Shown here: piece after piece, positions 6,155 to 13,313 of the stretch | Layout of the letters: each line of letters begins with the position of its first letter | Numbering within the stretch: position 1 is the stretch's first letter | From: Clostridia bacterium | Lineage (GTDB): Bacteria; Bacillota; Clostridia; Oscillospirales; CAG-272 | Assembly (NCBI GenBank): GCA_017481595.1 | Contig: JAFUOY010000006.1 | Span: forward strand, 1 to 53,551 | Direction: 5' to 3' | DNA: 53,551 nt | Translations under genes and position numbers: made by a program | Notes under the pieces: generated by a model | What the model saw: the letters and a program-made list of their open reading frames with translations, nothing else | Databases searched by the model: none | Told to the model about the DNA's origin: nothing

Positions 6155-6327
6155 ACGATGTGTTCCGCTTGCGCGGAACGTGATGCGCACTTCGTGCGTG
6201 ATGTTTCCTTCGGAAGTGATGTGCGCTTCGCGCGTGAGTAAGGAACACATCACATCACTTTGCGACGAAGGAGCAATACATCACTGTGCGATAGCACTAC
6301 ATCACTTCGGCGCAGCCGATACTTCAC
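6155..6327. repeat. Mini-hairpin array 4, linker GTGATG then CATCAC
   Basis: GTGATG occurs at 6180, 6198 and 6216. The inverted CATCAC occurs at 6248, 6253, 6279 and 6300. The stems vary: GTTCCGC/GCGGAAC, CGCAC/GTGCG, TTCC/GGAA, GCGC/GCGC, TTGC/GCAA, GTGC/GCAC and TCGGC/GCCGA. GATGTGTTCC at the left end (6157-6166) is repeated inverted at the centre (6242-6251). The right end abuts the promoter at 6330. Confidence 0.85.
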
Positions 6328-6329
6328 TA

Positions 6330-6358
6330 TTTACAAACAAAGATTTTTATGCTATAAT
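6330..6358 (+). promoter_or_regulatory. Sigma-A promoter of small membrane protein gene
   Basis: TTTACA (6330-6335), 17 bases, TATAAT (6353-6358), directly downstream of array 4. Confidence 0.8.
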
Positions 6359-6464
6359 ATTCGCAACAAATAATTTTCATAAACTTTTCTTGCAAAAATC
6401 TGTTAGAGGATTATCGCGGATGGCTTGATAGCAGACAAAAATGATAATGAAAGGATAAACAAGA

Positions 6465-6944
6465 ATGAAGCCAATTATCCCCCCCGTTGAATTTGTGTCA
6501 CCATTATCCGAGGCTGAGGTCAGAATGACTTTAAAAGAACTGTGCGGATCAAAATGGGATAATTGCCCGTTTGATGGAGAGGTCAATAATAACTCCTTTC
6601 GATTGATAAAAAATCAACGCCCTTTTGTCTACACAAAAGGAATTCCAAAGCCAATACTCATAGGTGATTTTGTTGGACAAGGTGAACGAACAAAGGTGAC
6701 GATATCGCTAGATACAAGAATTACAGATATCATTGGATTGTTAATATTAGTTTTAGGCGCAATTGGATTGGCGGGTTATGGTTTTGTTTCTATGCTTGAT
6801 GAAGGTTTTATTGTAGCGATCGTTTCGGCTATGATGATTTGCGGTCTTGGCATTGGATTTTCTGCTTTAGATTATTTTTTGATTTGGTCGAGCTTTCATA
6901 AATCTGTCAATAAGATCAAAAAGGCTTTGGGTATTTCCTCATAA
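6465..6944 (+). CDS. Hypothetical two-span membrane protein
   Basis: The protein has 159 residues. The first 85 are soluble and contain a Lys-Trp-Asp-Asn-Cys-Pro stretch. Two strong membrane segments follow, at about residues 87-108 and 116-138, and then a short basic tail. I recognise no family. The start at 6465 has only a weak site (AAAGGAT about 10 bases upstream). The gene is monocistronic, with a promoter at 6330-6358. Confidence 0.6.
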   Translation: MKPIIPPVEFVSPLSEAEVRMTLKELCGSKWDNCPFDGEVNNNSFRLIKNQRPFVYTKGIPKPILIGDFVGQGERTKVTISLDTRITDIIGLLILVLGAIGLAGYGFVSMLDEGFIVAIVSAMMICGLGIGFSALDYFLIWSSFHKSVNKIKKALGISS

Positions 6945-7017
6945 GTTTAACACTCTTTGTAATAATAAAGTACAATGTCATCTATTTCGGTCGTCAAACA
7001 CATAAAAATATATGACG

Positions 7018-7063
7018 GAAAGCCCTTGAAAACCCTTGATTTTCAAGGGCTTTCGCCATTTTT
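7018..7063 (+). terminator. Terminator-like hairpin
   Basis: GAAAGCCCTTGAAAA (7018-7032) pairs with TTTTCAAGGGCTTTC (7040-7054); a T tract follows after four bases. It probably ends the preceding membrane protein transcript. Confidence 0.6.
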
Positions 7064-7141
7064 GGACTCTGATTTTAGGAGACAAAAAAGCCAAAAAAAG
7101 CCACTTTTGGGCATAAAACTGTTGTCAAAATTTTTAAAGTG

Positions 7142-7177
7142 AAAACGGACCGCAAAAAGCAGTCCGTTTGTTTTTTA
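7142..7177 (+). terminator. Intrinsic terminator
   Basis: AACGGAC (7144-7150) pairs with GTCCGTT (7162-7168), followed by TGTTTTTT. It is the second terminator in a row with no gene between. Confidence 0.75.
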
Positions 7178-7254
7178 TTTGTACCTTTTCAGCAAATATT
7201 CATTTTCCTCAGCAAATATCCAAGATGAAAGGCTTGAATTTTCGCTCGTTTATA

Positions 7255-7283
7255 TTGACTTTTAACACATTTTGAAGTATACT
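7255..7283 (+). promoter_or_regulatory. Sigma-A promoter without a clear gene
   Basis: TTGACT (7255-7260), 17 bases, TATACT (7278-7283). Confidence 0.65.
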
Positions 7284-7500
7284 TGTTAAGTGAAGGTGAT
7301 TTTTGTCGCGGATACCCTCGTCAATATTGGCGGTTGGCTCCGTATTGAACGACAAGGTCGCCTTTTCATATTATTGTATAAACATGATCAACAAACAATT
7401 TCTTATTCTCCAAAGAAACCTATTTTTCTCGGGAGTTTTAGATTTCCAATCGTTAAATTTATTAACTATTCCACTTGACACTTATGTCGTTTTTTACGTC
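7284..7500 (+). other. Candidate short transcript or gene relic
   Basis: This stretch lies between the promoter at 7255-7283 and the terminator at 7501-7531, so a transcript of about 240 bases is expected. The frames present begin at weak codons (GTG 7290 at the presumed start site, TTG 7303) and one runs through the terminator, so none is convincing. It may be a small RNA or a decayed gene. Confidence 0.25.
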
Positions 7501-7531
7501 AAAAAGCTCCAAGCGTGGCTTGGAGCTTTTT
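7501..7531. terminator. Bidirectional intrinsic terminator
   Basis: AAAAAGCTCCAAGC (7501-7514) and its exact reverse complement (7518-7531) surround a GTG loop. It serves the minus-strand hydrolase gene and any plus-strand transcript from 7255. Confidence 0.9.
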
Positions 7532-7532
7532 A

Positions 7533-8270
7533 TTATTGGAATACGATTTCGTTTACGATATTGCAGATCTGCTCGATTATGGTTATGTCAAGGTCCTTAA
7601 AGGGCATTGGGGCTACGCGCTTGCCCATCAGGGTGGCGAGCCAGGTAAGAGCAACCGCGAATCTGCCGTAGGTATGGGACATATGGAAGCCGTCGCAACA
7701 GAGGGACTCTCCCCCGTTTTCATAATCAAATTTGGGGAGGCGGGTACGGAGCGCCTGAATAACGTCGCCCGAGGGGATAAGGGTTGCGCCTGTTACGAGG
7801 CAAGCGTACTCTGAGGCTTTACAAATTTCCTTATACATTTTAGTCTGATCGCAGTCGTAACGGGGGAAATCACCGTGGGTTGAGCCGATCTCATACGCCC
7901 AGGTGCGATGGAAAAACAAATCTGCGGCGGGTTGATTTTCACGAACGTATTTTGCAAGGTCGTTTAAATAGGGCTGATAGCTATCGTACAGTCCCGAAAA
8001 ACCGCTTACCTGCTGTAGGGTGACGATATCAAAATGCTCTGCCTTGATTATTTCATCAACAGTGACAAGCTTCTCTGCCCAATCTCCACCGTTTAAGCTA
8101 TACAAATAATTTGCTTTATTTCCTGTTACGTTATTAAAGTGAGTTTCAAGACTGCATCCGCCAATGGCAAGGTTTACCGTTGTAAGGTCCATACCTCTTT
8201 GCTCTGCCAATTGGTGTAAATACGCGTGGGCGTCTGCGGAAAAGCTGTTGCCTATTGATAAAATCTTCAT
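7533..8270 (-). CDS. SGNH-type hydrolase, DUF4886-like
   Basis: The protein has 245 residues. It starts Met-Lys-Ile-Leu-Ser-Ile-Gly-Asn-Ser-Phe-Ser, which is block I of SGNH hydrolases (Ser9 the likely nucleophile). Ala-Ile-Gly-Gly-Cys-Ser gives the block II glycine, and Cys-Asp-Gly-Phe-His-Met-Ser gives the Asp-x-x-His pair of block V. This arrangement matches DUF4886-type proteins. There is no signal peptide. An esterase role on a substituted sugar is plausible but not shown. AGGAGGAAAT precedes the ATG, and the promoter is at 8298-8326. Confidence 0.8.
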   Translation of the reverse strand: MKILSIGNSFSADAHAYLHQLAEQRGMDLTTVNLAIGGCSLETHFNNVTGNKANYLYSLNGGDWAEKLVTVDEIIKAEHFDIVTLQQVSGFSGLYDSYQPYLNDLAKYVRENQPAADLFFHRTWAYEIGSTHGDFPRYDCDQTKMYKEICKASEYACLVTGATLIPSGDVIQALRTRLPKFDYENGGESLCCDGFHMSHTYGRFAVALTWLATLMGKRVAPMPFKDLDITIIEQICNIVNEIVFQ

Positions 8271-8297
8271 ATTATTTCCTCCTGTGGTTTTTTCTTA

Positions 8298-8326
8298 AGT
8301 ATAGCACGTTTCTTTACGATTTACAA
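8298..8326 (-). promoter_or_regulatory. Sigma-A promoter of SGNH hydrolase gene
   Basis: Minus strand: TTGTAA (8321-8326), 17 bases, TATACT (8298-8303). Confidence 0.75.
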
Positions 8327-8360
8327 GAATTAAAGAGGCTTTTGTTTTAAGAGATTTTTA

Positions 8361-8389
8361 TTTACATTAAGGCGGTGACGTGGTATAAT
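8361..8389 (+). promoter_or_regulatory. Sigma-A promoter of FAD oxidoreductase gene
   Basis: TTTACA (8361-8366), 17 bases, TATAAT (8384-8389). It is divergent from the promoter at 8298-8326. Confidence 0.8.
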
Positions 8390-8413
8390 CATATTAAGAA
8401 AGGCGGTGCTTTT

Positions 8414-9664
8414 ATGAAAAAATACGACGTGATCGTAATTGGCGGCGGATTTGCGGGAGCTGCATCATCTATTGCGGCGGCAAGGGGTAGTACGCGTGTC
8501 CTTTTAATTGAAAAGGGAAATTGTCTTGGTGGCGCATCATCAAGCAGTCTTGTAAACCCGTTTATGCCCTATTCCACCAAAATAAACGGTGAGGAAACAA
8601 AGCTGACGGGCGGCATTTTTAACGAAATTTGCCAAAGACTTGAGGAAAAGGGCGCCTTTAAATTTCTTTCCTTTCTTGAGGAGGAGCTTAAGCTCGTACT
8701 GAACGATATGGTACGGGAGGCAGGGGTGGACCTGCTTTTCCACGCATATATTTTTGACGTACAGAGAGAAGATAACGTTATAAAATCCGTTTCCGTTGCC
8801 ACAAGGCAGGGAGTAATAAAAATCGAGGGGGACTATTTTATTGATGCAACGGGGGATGCTCAGCTTGCCTTTCTTGCAAAATGCCCCACGGAGCTTGGAC
8901 GAAAAAGTGACAGCCTGTGTCAGCCAATGACACTTTGCTTCAGAATTGGCAACGTGGACGTGGATGAATTTATGTCGGGGTTTGAGGAGCTTCAAAAAGC
9001 CTATAAGGAGGCGCGAAGCAAGGGCGAAATTACAAATCCCCGAGAAAACATACTCGTTTTTAAATTGCCTGTTAATAACGTGCTTCACTTTAACACCACA
9101 AGGGTGGTTAAATTGAATCCCACAGACGCGTTTGACGTAACTAAAGCGGAAATAATTGCAAGAGATCAGGTGCGGGAGCTATACGATTTTATGAAGCGCA
9201 ACGCAAAGGGGCTTGAAAACAGCTTTTTAATGATGACCGCCTCGGAAATCGGAGTGCGTGAGAGCCGCAAAATAGTGGGCGAGTACGTTCTGACGGAGGA
9301 GGACTGCCGTTCGTTTACAAAATTCCACGATGGAATTGCCGCGTGCAATTATGATATTGACATACACAATCCCGAGGGCAGCGGTACAAGTCACTATTAT
9401 TTTCCACAAGGGGAATATTATACCATTCCGTACAGATGCCTTATTCCCAAGGGAGTTAGCAATATGCTGGTGGCGGGCAGATGTATCTCCTCCGACCACG
9501 GCGCGCAAGCATCATACAGAATTATGCCTACCGTTTGCTCCATTGGCGAGGCGGCAGGTGTTGCCATAGGTCTTTCGGTAAAAAATCGCGTCCCTGTGGA
9601 TGAAATCGATGTAAAAGAAGTACAAAAAGCGCTTAAGGATAATGGCGGATTTGTAGGTATATAA
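8414..9664 (+). CDS. FAD-dependent oxidoreductase
   Basis: The protein has 416 residues. The N-terminus is a classic dinucleotide-binding fold: beta strand, Gly-Gly-Gly-Phe-Ala-Gly-Ala-Ala, then acidic Ile-Glu-Lys about 30 residues in. Leu-Gly-Gly-Ala-Ser-Ser follows. Near residue 155 is Phe-Ile-Asp-Ala-Thr-Gly-Asp-Ala, and the C-terminus has Val-Ala-Gly-Arg-Cys-Ile-Ser-Ser-Asp, both typical of the FAD_oxidored group found beside sugar-catabolism genes. The substrate is unknown. I chose ATG 8414 (site AAAGGCGG at 8399-8406) over a longer reading whose start overlaps the -10 region. Confidence 0.85.
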   Translation: MKKYDVIVIGGGFAGAASSIAAARGSTRVLLIEKGNCLGGASSSSLVNPFMPYSTKINGEETKLTGGIFNEICQRLEEKGAFKFLSFLEEELKLVLNDMVREAGVDLLFHAYIFDVQREDNVIKSVSVATRQGVIKIEGDYFIDATGDAQLAFLAKCPTELGRKSDSLCQPMTLCFRIGNVDVDEFMSGFEELQKAYKEARSKGEITNPRENILVFKLPVNNVLHFNTTRVVKLNPTDAFDVTKAEIIARDQVRELYDFMKRNAKGLENSFLMMTASEIGVRESRKIVGEYVLTEEDCRSFTKFHDGIAACNYDIDIHNPEGSGTSHYYFPQGEYYTIPYRCLIPKGVSNMLVAGRCISSDHGAQASYRIMPTVCSIGEAAGVAIGLSVKNRVPVDEIDVKEVQKALKDNGGFVGI

Positions 9665-9670
9665 ACTGAA

Positions 9671-9704
9671 AATACCCCGACGCGATCAGGCGTCGGGGTA
9701 ATAT
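9671..9704. terminator. Bidirectional terminator between convergent genes
   Basis: TACCCCGACGC (9673-9683) pairs with GCGTCGGGGTA (9690-9700), flanked by AT-rich tracts on both sides. Confidence 0.75.
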
Positions 9705-10463
9705 TTATTTATTAAGCAAAAGCTGACGGGTTTGTTTTAAGCTTTCTATAGGGTCGAGGGTGGGAAAATATTCAAGTCCCATAGCGCCGCTGTATCCTGC
9801 CTTATCAAGGGCGTTTACAATAACGCGGTAATCGTTTTCACCTAAATGAAGCTCGTGTCTGCCAGGGTGTCCCGCTGCGTGAAGGTGGGCGATATTATCA
9901 AGGTTTGATATAACTGTGGGAATGATGTTTCCCTCCGTTATCTGCTGATGATATATATCGTAAATTACCTTTACGTAGGGGCTGTTTACCTCTTTTACTA
10001 TATCAAAGGCTTCCGCTGATGAGGAAAGATAGTACCCCTTATGGTCGAAGCGGGTGTTCAAGGGCTCTATCATAAGGGTGATGCCGTAATCTGCCAAAAG
10101 GGGTGCAGATGATAAAAGACCGTCAACAATGGATATGCGCTGATACTCTCTGTCCATACCCGTATCGTTACCCACCTGGGTAATTATGCGCTTTACATTT
10201 AATTCCTTTGCAAAATCGCAGGTGGCTTTAAGTCCCGACAAAAATCTTTCGCGGTAATCAGGGTCATTTAAGCGAAATTCCGTTGTGCAAAGGCTAAGAA
10301 GTTCTACTCCCGTTTCAGAAAGGGCTTTTTTTGCTTTTACGGGGTCAATATCTCCCCATCCCCAAAGCTCCGCCGCATCATAGCCAAGGGCGGATATTTT
10401 ATAAATGGCGTCGCAAAAATCACTATTTTTAAAAAAACAGGGTAAAACCACACAAAGTCTCAT
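9705..10463 (-). CDS. Sugar phosphate isomerase/epimerase-like TIM barrel
   Basis: The protein has 252 residues of the xylose isomerase-like TIM barrel type. Likely metal ligands are visible: Glu in Met-Ile-Glu-Pro-Leu-Asn, Asp in Ile-Tyr-Asp-Ile-Tyr-His, His in Ala-Gly-His-Pro-Gly-Arg-His, and Glu in Gly-Leu-Glu-Tyr-Phe. The pattern resembles hydroxypyruvate isomerase and tagatose-3-epimerase relatives; the exact sugar cannot be told. ATG 10463 has the site AAGGAAGG; an in-frame ATG 48 bases upstream has none. Confidence 0.8.
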   Translation of the reverse strand: MRLCVVLPCFFKNSDFCDAIYKISALGYDAAELWGWGDIDPVKAKKALSETGVELLSLCTTEFRLNDPDYRERFLSGLKATCDFAKELNVKRIITQVGNDTGMDREYQRISIVDGLLSSAPLLADYGITLMIEPLNTRFDHKGYYLSSSAEAFDIVKEVNSPYVKVIYDIYHQQITEGNIIPTVISNLDNIAHLHAAGHPGRHELHLGENDYRVIVNALDKAGYSGAMGLEYFPTLDPIESLKQTRQLLLNK

Positions 10464-10499
10464 ACTGATACCTTCCTTTAAAAGAGCTTTAACATAATC

Positions 10500-10528
10500 A
10501 GTATAGCACAAAAAGTCGCCAAACGCAA
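10500..10528 (-). promoter_or_regulatory. Promoter of isomerase-like gene
   Basis: Minus strand: TTGCGT (10523-10528), 17 bases, TATACT (10500-10505). Confidence 0.6.
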
Positions 10529-10559
10529 TACAAAACCTTAAAACGCCTGCGTATTATAC

Positions 10560-10588
10560 TTGAAATAAGAAAATATTTATGATAGAAT
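10560..10588 (+). promoter_or_regulatory. Promoter of GH43-like gene
   Basis: TTGAAA (10560-10565), 17 bases, TAGAAT (10583-10588). Confidence 0.7.
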
Positions 10589-10613
10589 AGATAAAAACGC
10601 TTTGGAGGACATT

Positions 10614-11447
10614 ATGCCCAATATAAATGATATAAGAATTCGAGATCCGTTTATACTTACCGATAAGGAAAACGGATGCTACTATATGTACGGAACCACC
10701 GCCCTTGAAAACGGATCCCTTGCCGCAAGAAATACCTTTACGGTATATAAATCCTACGACCTTGTAAATTTTGACGATGGCAAGATAATAGTTGACGGAG
10801 ATAAGCTCGACTTCTGGGCTGACCGTGATTTCTGGGCTCCCGAGGTGCATATCTACAACGGAAAATATTACCTTTTCGGAAGCTGTAATGCGGAGGGCAA
10901 ATGCCGCGCAACACAGATCTACGTATGCGACACTCCCGACGGTGAATTCGTTCCCCTCTCTGCCGAGGCAAGAACGCCCGAGGATTGGATATGCCTTGAC
11001 GGTACGTTATACGTGGAAAACGGCACTCCCTATATGGTGTTCTCCCGCGAGTGGATACAGGTGCTTGACGGAGAGATGTGGGCAGTAGAGCTTTCTTCTG
11101 ACCTTAGTAAAAGAGTTGGCGAGCCCTTTAAGCTATTTTCCGCGTCCGAGGCAAAGGACGTAACGGAGTTTGGCGGTATTAAGGGCGCGTATATAACGGA
11201 CGGTCCCTTTATGTATCACGAAAACGGAAAGCTCCGTATGATGTGGTCAAGCTTTAACGAGGGCAGATATGTTGTGCTTATTGCAGAAAGCGACTCTATA
11301 AAGGGTGAATGGACGCATCTTGGCAGTCAGTTTGATTTTTGCGGCGGACACGGTATGATATTCACCGACCTTAGCGGAAAAAGAATGATGTCCCTCCACA
11401 GTCCCAACACGGCGGACTATGAAAGAGCGAAATTTTTTGAAATTTAA
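10614..11447 (+). CDS. Glycoside hydrolase family 43-like protein
   Basis: This is a 277-residue five-bladed propeller hydrolase without a signal peptide, so intracellular. Arg-Asp-Pro-Phe-Ile near residue 10 carries the catalytic Asp general base. Phe-Trp-Ala-Pro-Glu-Val and Tyr-Tyr-Leu-Phe-Gly-Ser near residue 75-90 are typical GH43 blade signatures. At the position where many GH43 enzymes have Glu-Gly-Pro, this one has Thr-Asp-Gly-Pro-Phe, which occurs in some subfamilies but leaves the general acid uncertain. It may cleave arabinose- or xylose-containing oligosaccharides. ATG 10614 follows GGAGG at 10604-10608. Confidence 0.8.
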   Translation: MPNINDIRIRDPFILTDKENGCYYMYGTTALENGSLAARNTFTVYKSYDLVNFDDGKIIVDGDKLDFWADRDFWAPEVHIYNGKYYLFGSCNAEGKCRATQIYVCDTPDGEFVPLSAEARTPEDWICLDGTLYVENGTPYMVFSREWIQVLDGEMWAVELSSDLSKRVGEPFKLFSASEAKDVTEFGGIKGAYITDGPFMYHENGKLRMMWSSFNEGRYVVLIAESDSIKGEWTHLGSQFDFCGGHGMIFTDLSGKRMMSLHSPNTADYERAKFFEI

Positions 11448-11501
11448 TTAAAATACGTAACGCAGTTTTCGTTACATTCATTAAGAAAGAGAGAAACAGA
11501 T

Positions 11502-12320
11502 ATGGCTAAAAAGGAATGGAGCATATCACTCAAAAGGGAATTTTACAAGGATATTTTCGGAATTGCGTTATTTCCGTTTATGCTTTGCATATTCACCGCA
11601 ATAGTATTTATAGTTTACCTTTCTCCCACTATTAAAATGATAAAGGGAGACCGTCCTATACAATACAGCGACAAGGTTGGCACCTATTACGTGGAAACAA
11701 ACTACAACGATATTTACGGAACGTCAAGCGCGCCTCAGGACAATATGGTTATCGTATTTTTTGCAAACAAGGATTGTGATCAGTATTACTGTCTTCCTAT
11801 GACGGGAAACAATATCAGAAAGGACGTGGCAAGTGTTTTTGCAGGGTCTGAATCCGTATTCGGAAAGGCGATGCGCGAAAAAATGGACCTTGATAGAGGC
11901 TACAAGTATACATTGGATGATGATCTTGCGTATATTATAGGCAAGGCAGAGGAAAAGATCGCTTCCCTCTCTATTACCTCCTCGTTTAAAACTGAGAGTG
12001 ACAGAGGAAATATTATTGGGTCCCATATTATAAATAATACGGATATTGAGCTGTCGGGCAGTCTTAATGCGGCAATAAAGAGCTTTACCGAGGAGACGGA
12101 TATCAGCGTGACGGTGATCATAGATAAGGCGGAAAGCGTATTTGGATTAAAGACGCCTACGTCAAACATTTTGTTCCTCGTTGCGTTTACGGCTCTTTCA
12201 ATATTCTATATCGTAAAGGCTACCATCAAGATAGTAAGACGAGTTCGCTTTGAGAAAAATCCCCAGCTTTTCTACAAGCCCACAATTTACGATCAAAATT
12301 CCGAGGAGGACGGATATTGA
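11502..12320 (+). CDS. Hypothetical membrane protein with two terminal spans
   Basis: The protein has 272 residues. One membrane segment lies at about 20-42 and another at about 220-240, with a roughly 175-residue domain between them, probably outside the cell. The C-terminal tail is basic then acidic. No family is recognised. The site AGAAAGAGAG lies before the ATG. No promoter is evident in the 54-base gap, which holds a small GTAACG/CGTTAC hairpin, so it may be co-transcribed with the GH43 gene. A strong terminator follows. Confidence 0.65.
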   Translation: MAKKEWSISLKREFYKDIFGIALFPFMLCIFTAIVFIVYLSPTIKMIKGDRPIQYSDKVGTYYVETNYNDIYGTSSAPQDNMVIVFFANKDCDQYYCLPMTGNNIRKDVASVFAGSESVFGKAMREKMDLDRGYKYTLDDDLAYIIGKAEEKIASLSITSSFKTESDRGNIIGSHIINNTDIELSGSLNAAIKSFTEETDISVTVIIDKAESVFGLKTPTSNILFLVAFTALSIFYIVKATIKIVRRVRFEKNPQLFYKPTIYDQNSEEDGY

Positions 12321-12332
12321 TTTAATAAAATA

Positions 12333-12368
12333 CGCGCTGAGTTCTTAACGAGCTCAGCGCGATTTTTT
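12333..12368 (+). terminator. Intrinsic terminator
   Basis: CGCGCTGAG (12333-12341) pairs with CTCAGCGCG (12353-12361), followed by ATTTTTT. Confidence 0.9.
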
Positions 12369-12392
12369 GTTCAAATTAGTTTTTTAAATTAC

Positions 12393-12553
12393 TACTCATC
12401 CACCGCTAACGTGGATTGCCCTTCCCAAAACATAGTCGCCTCGCGCGCCTCGATACACTTGGCTTCGACGCTCCTTGTTTTGGTTACACACTCGACAAAT
12501 TAACACAGCGTGTTGATTTGCCTTCGTTCTCCCCTTCCCTCGCAAGGGAAGGC
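12393..12553. repeat. Interspersed repeat, long form (TACTCATCCACC ... CCCTTCCCT/AGGGAAGG)
   Basis: The block begins TACTCATCCACC (12393-12404) and ends with the hairpin CCCCTTCCCT/AGGGAAGG (12531-12552), like the short copy at 31470-31519. Between them are further inverted repeats: CCAAAACA with TGTTTTGG-like bases, and CAAATTAACAC with GTGTTGATTTG (one G-T pair). It carries no ORF. It fills the gap between a terminator and the end of the minus-strand regulator. Confidence 0.6.
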
Positions 12554-12585
12554 TCCGAAGTAAGTATACTTTACAAGTAATAGTT

Positions 12586-13119
12586 TTATTTTATTCCTGC
12601 ATTATCTGCATACTTTTTTACGATCTCTGCCCAACGCTGATTCTTAAATTCACGATTAACGTCAGACATATCCACGTAATAACCGCAGTTCACACACTGA
12701 ATAATTGCCTCTGCAACGAGGGCTTCATATGAATATTCGTCGTTTACATACTCCTCAAGCTCAATATTCATTTTGGCATTGATGCCCTCTACTGCGCCAA
12801 TATAAAAGGCGTTATCCTTTCCAAGAAGCTTGCCTATCTTTCCAACGCAATCAATCGCTTCTTTTGCGTCCTTTACAGTGATCTTTTTTGTATAAGATGT
12901 CATTTTTTTACCTCCACTTAAAATATTATCGGTCGTGGTCTCCAGCACTGAGGCAAGATCGGGCAAAAGAGATATATCCGGCATACTCTCTCCCCTTTCC
13001 CATTTTGAAACAGCCTGAAAGGAAACGTACAAACGGTCTCCCAACTCATTTTGAGTTAATCCCTTGCTTTTTCTGAGCCTTGCTATGTGGTTACCAATTT
13101 CTTTTGTATCAAAAGCCAT
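12586..13119 (-). CDS. XRE-family transcriptional regulator
   Basis: The protein has 177 residues. Residues 5-60 form a helix-turn-helix of the Cro/CI type (Leu-Thr-Gln-Asn-Glu-Leu-Gly, then Ser-Phe-Gln-Ala-Val-Ser-Lys-Trp-Glu-Arg-Gly), a form common in Firmicutes. The C-terminal part is a roughly 110-residue domain I do not recognise, with Cys-Val-Asn-Cys-Gly-Tyr. ATG 13119 follows AAAGGAGGA; the longer reading starts upstream without a site. It may regulate the divergent PHP-ARH operon, though the intergenic gap is also just where its own promoter lies. Confidence 0.85.
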   Translation of the reverse strand: MAFDTKEIGNHIARLRKSKGLTQNELGDRLYVSFQAVSKWERGESMPDISLLPDLASVLETTTDNILSGGKKMTSYTKKITVKDAKEAIDCVGKIGKLLGKDNAFYIGAVEGINAKMNIELEEYVNDEYSYEALVAEAIIQCVNCGYYVDMSDVNREFKNQRWAEIVKKYADNAGIK

Positions 13120-13159
13120 AATTATCCTCCTTTTGATGTTTTGAAGTACTTCTGTCATT

Positions 13160-13188
13160 ATTGTAGCACCGTATCAGCAAAATATCAA
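13160..13188 (-). promoter_or_regulatory. Sigma-A promoter of XRE regulator
   Basis: Minus strand: TTGATA (13183-13188), 17 bases, TACAAT (13160-13165). Confidence 0.75.
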
Positions 13189-13259
13189 TAACGCCGTAGT
13201 TTCATTTTTCCCGATAAAAATAAACCGTGAGTTGAATATGTATTTTGCTACATTTTTTA

Positions 13260-13288
13260 TTGACGGAGATAAAAAAAGATGATACAAT
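13260..13288 (+). promoter_or_regulatory. Sigma-A promoter of PHP-ARH operon
   Basis: TTGACG (13260-13265), 17 bases, TACAAT (13283-13288). Confidence 0.75.
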
Positions 13289-13313
13289 GATTATATATAA
13301 TAGGAGGTATATT

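Noticed and set aside
5705-6253. Minus-strand 182-codon ORF across arrays 3 and 4
   Set aside because: It runs through two hairpin arrays and a tRNA 3' copy, has no ribosome binding site and no protein-like composition.
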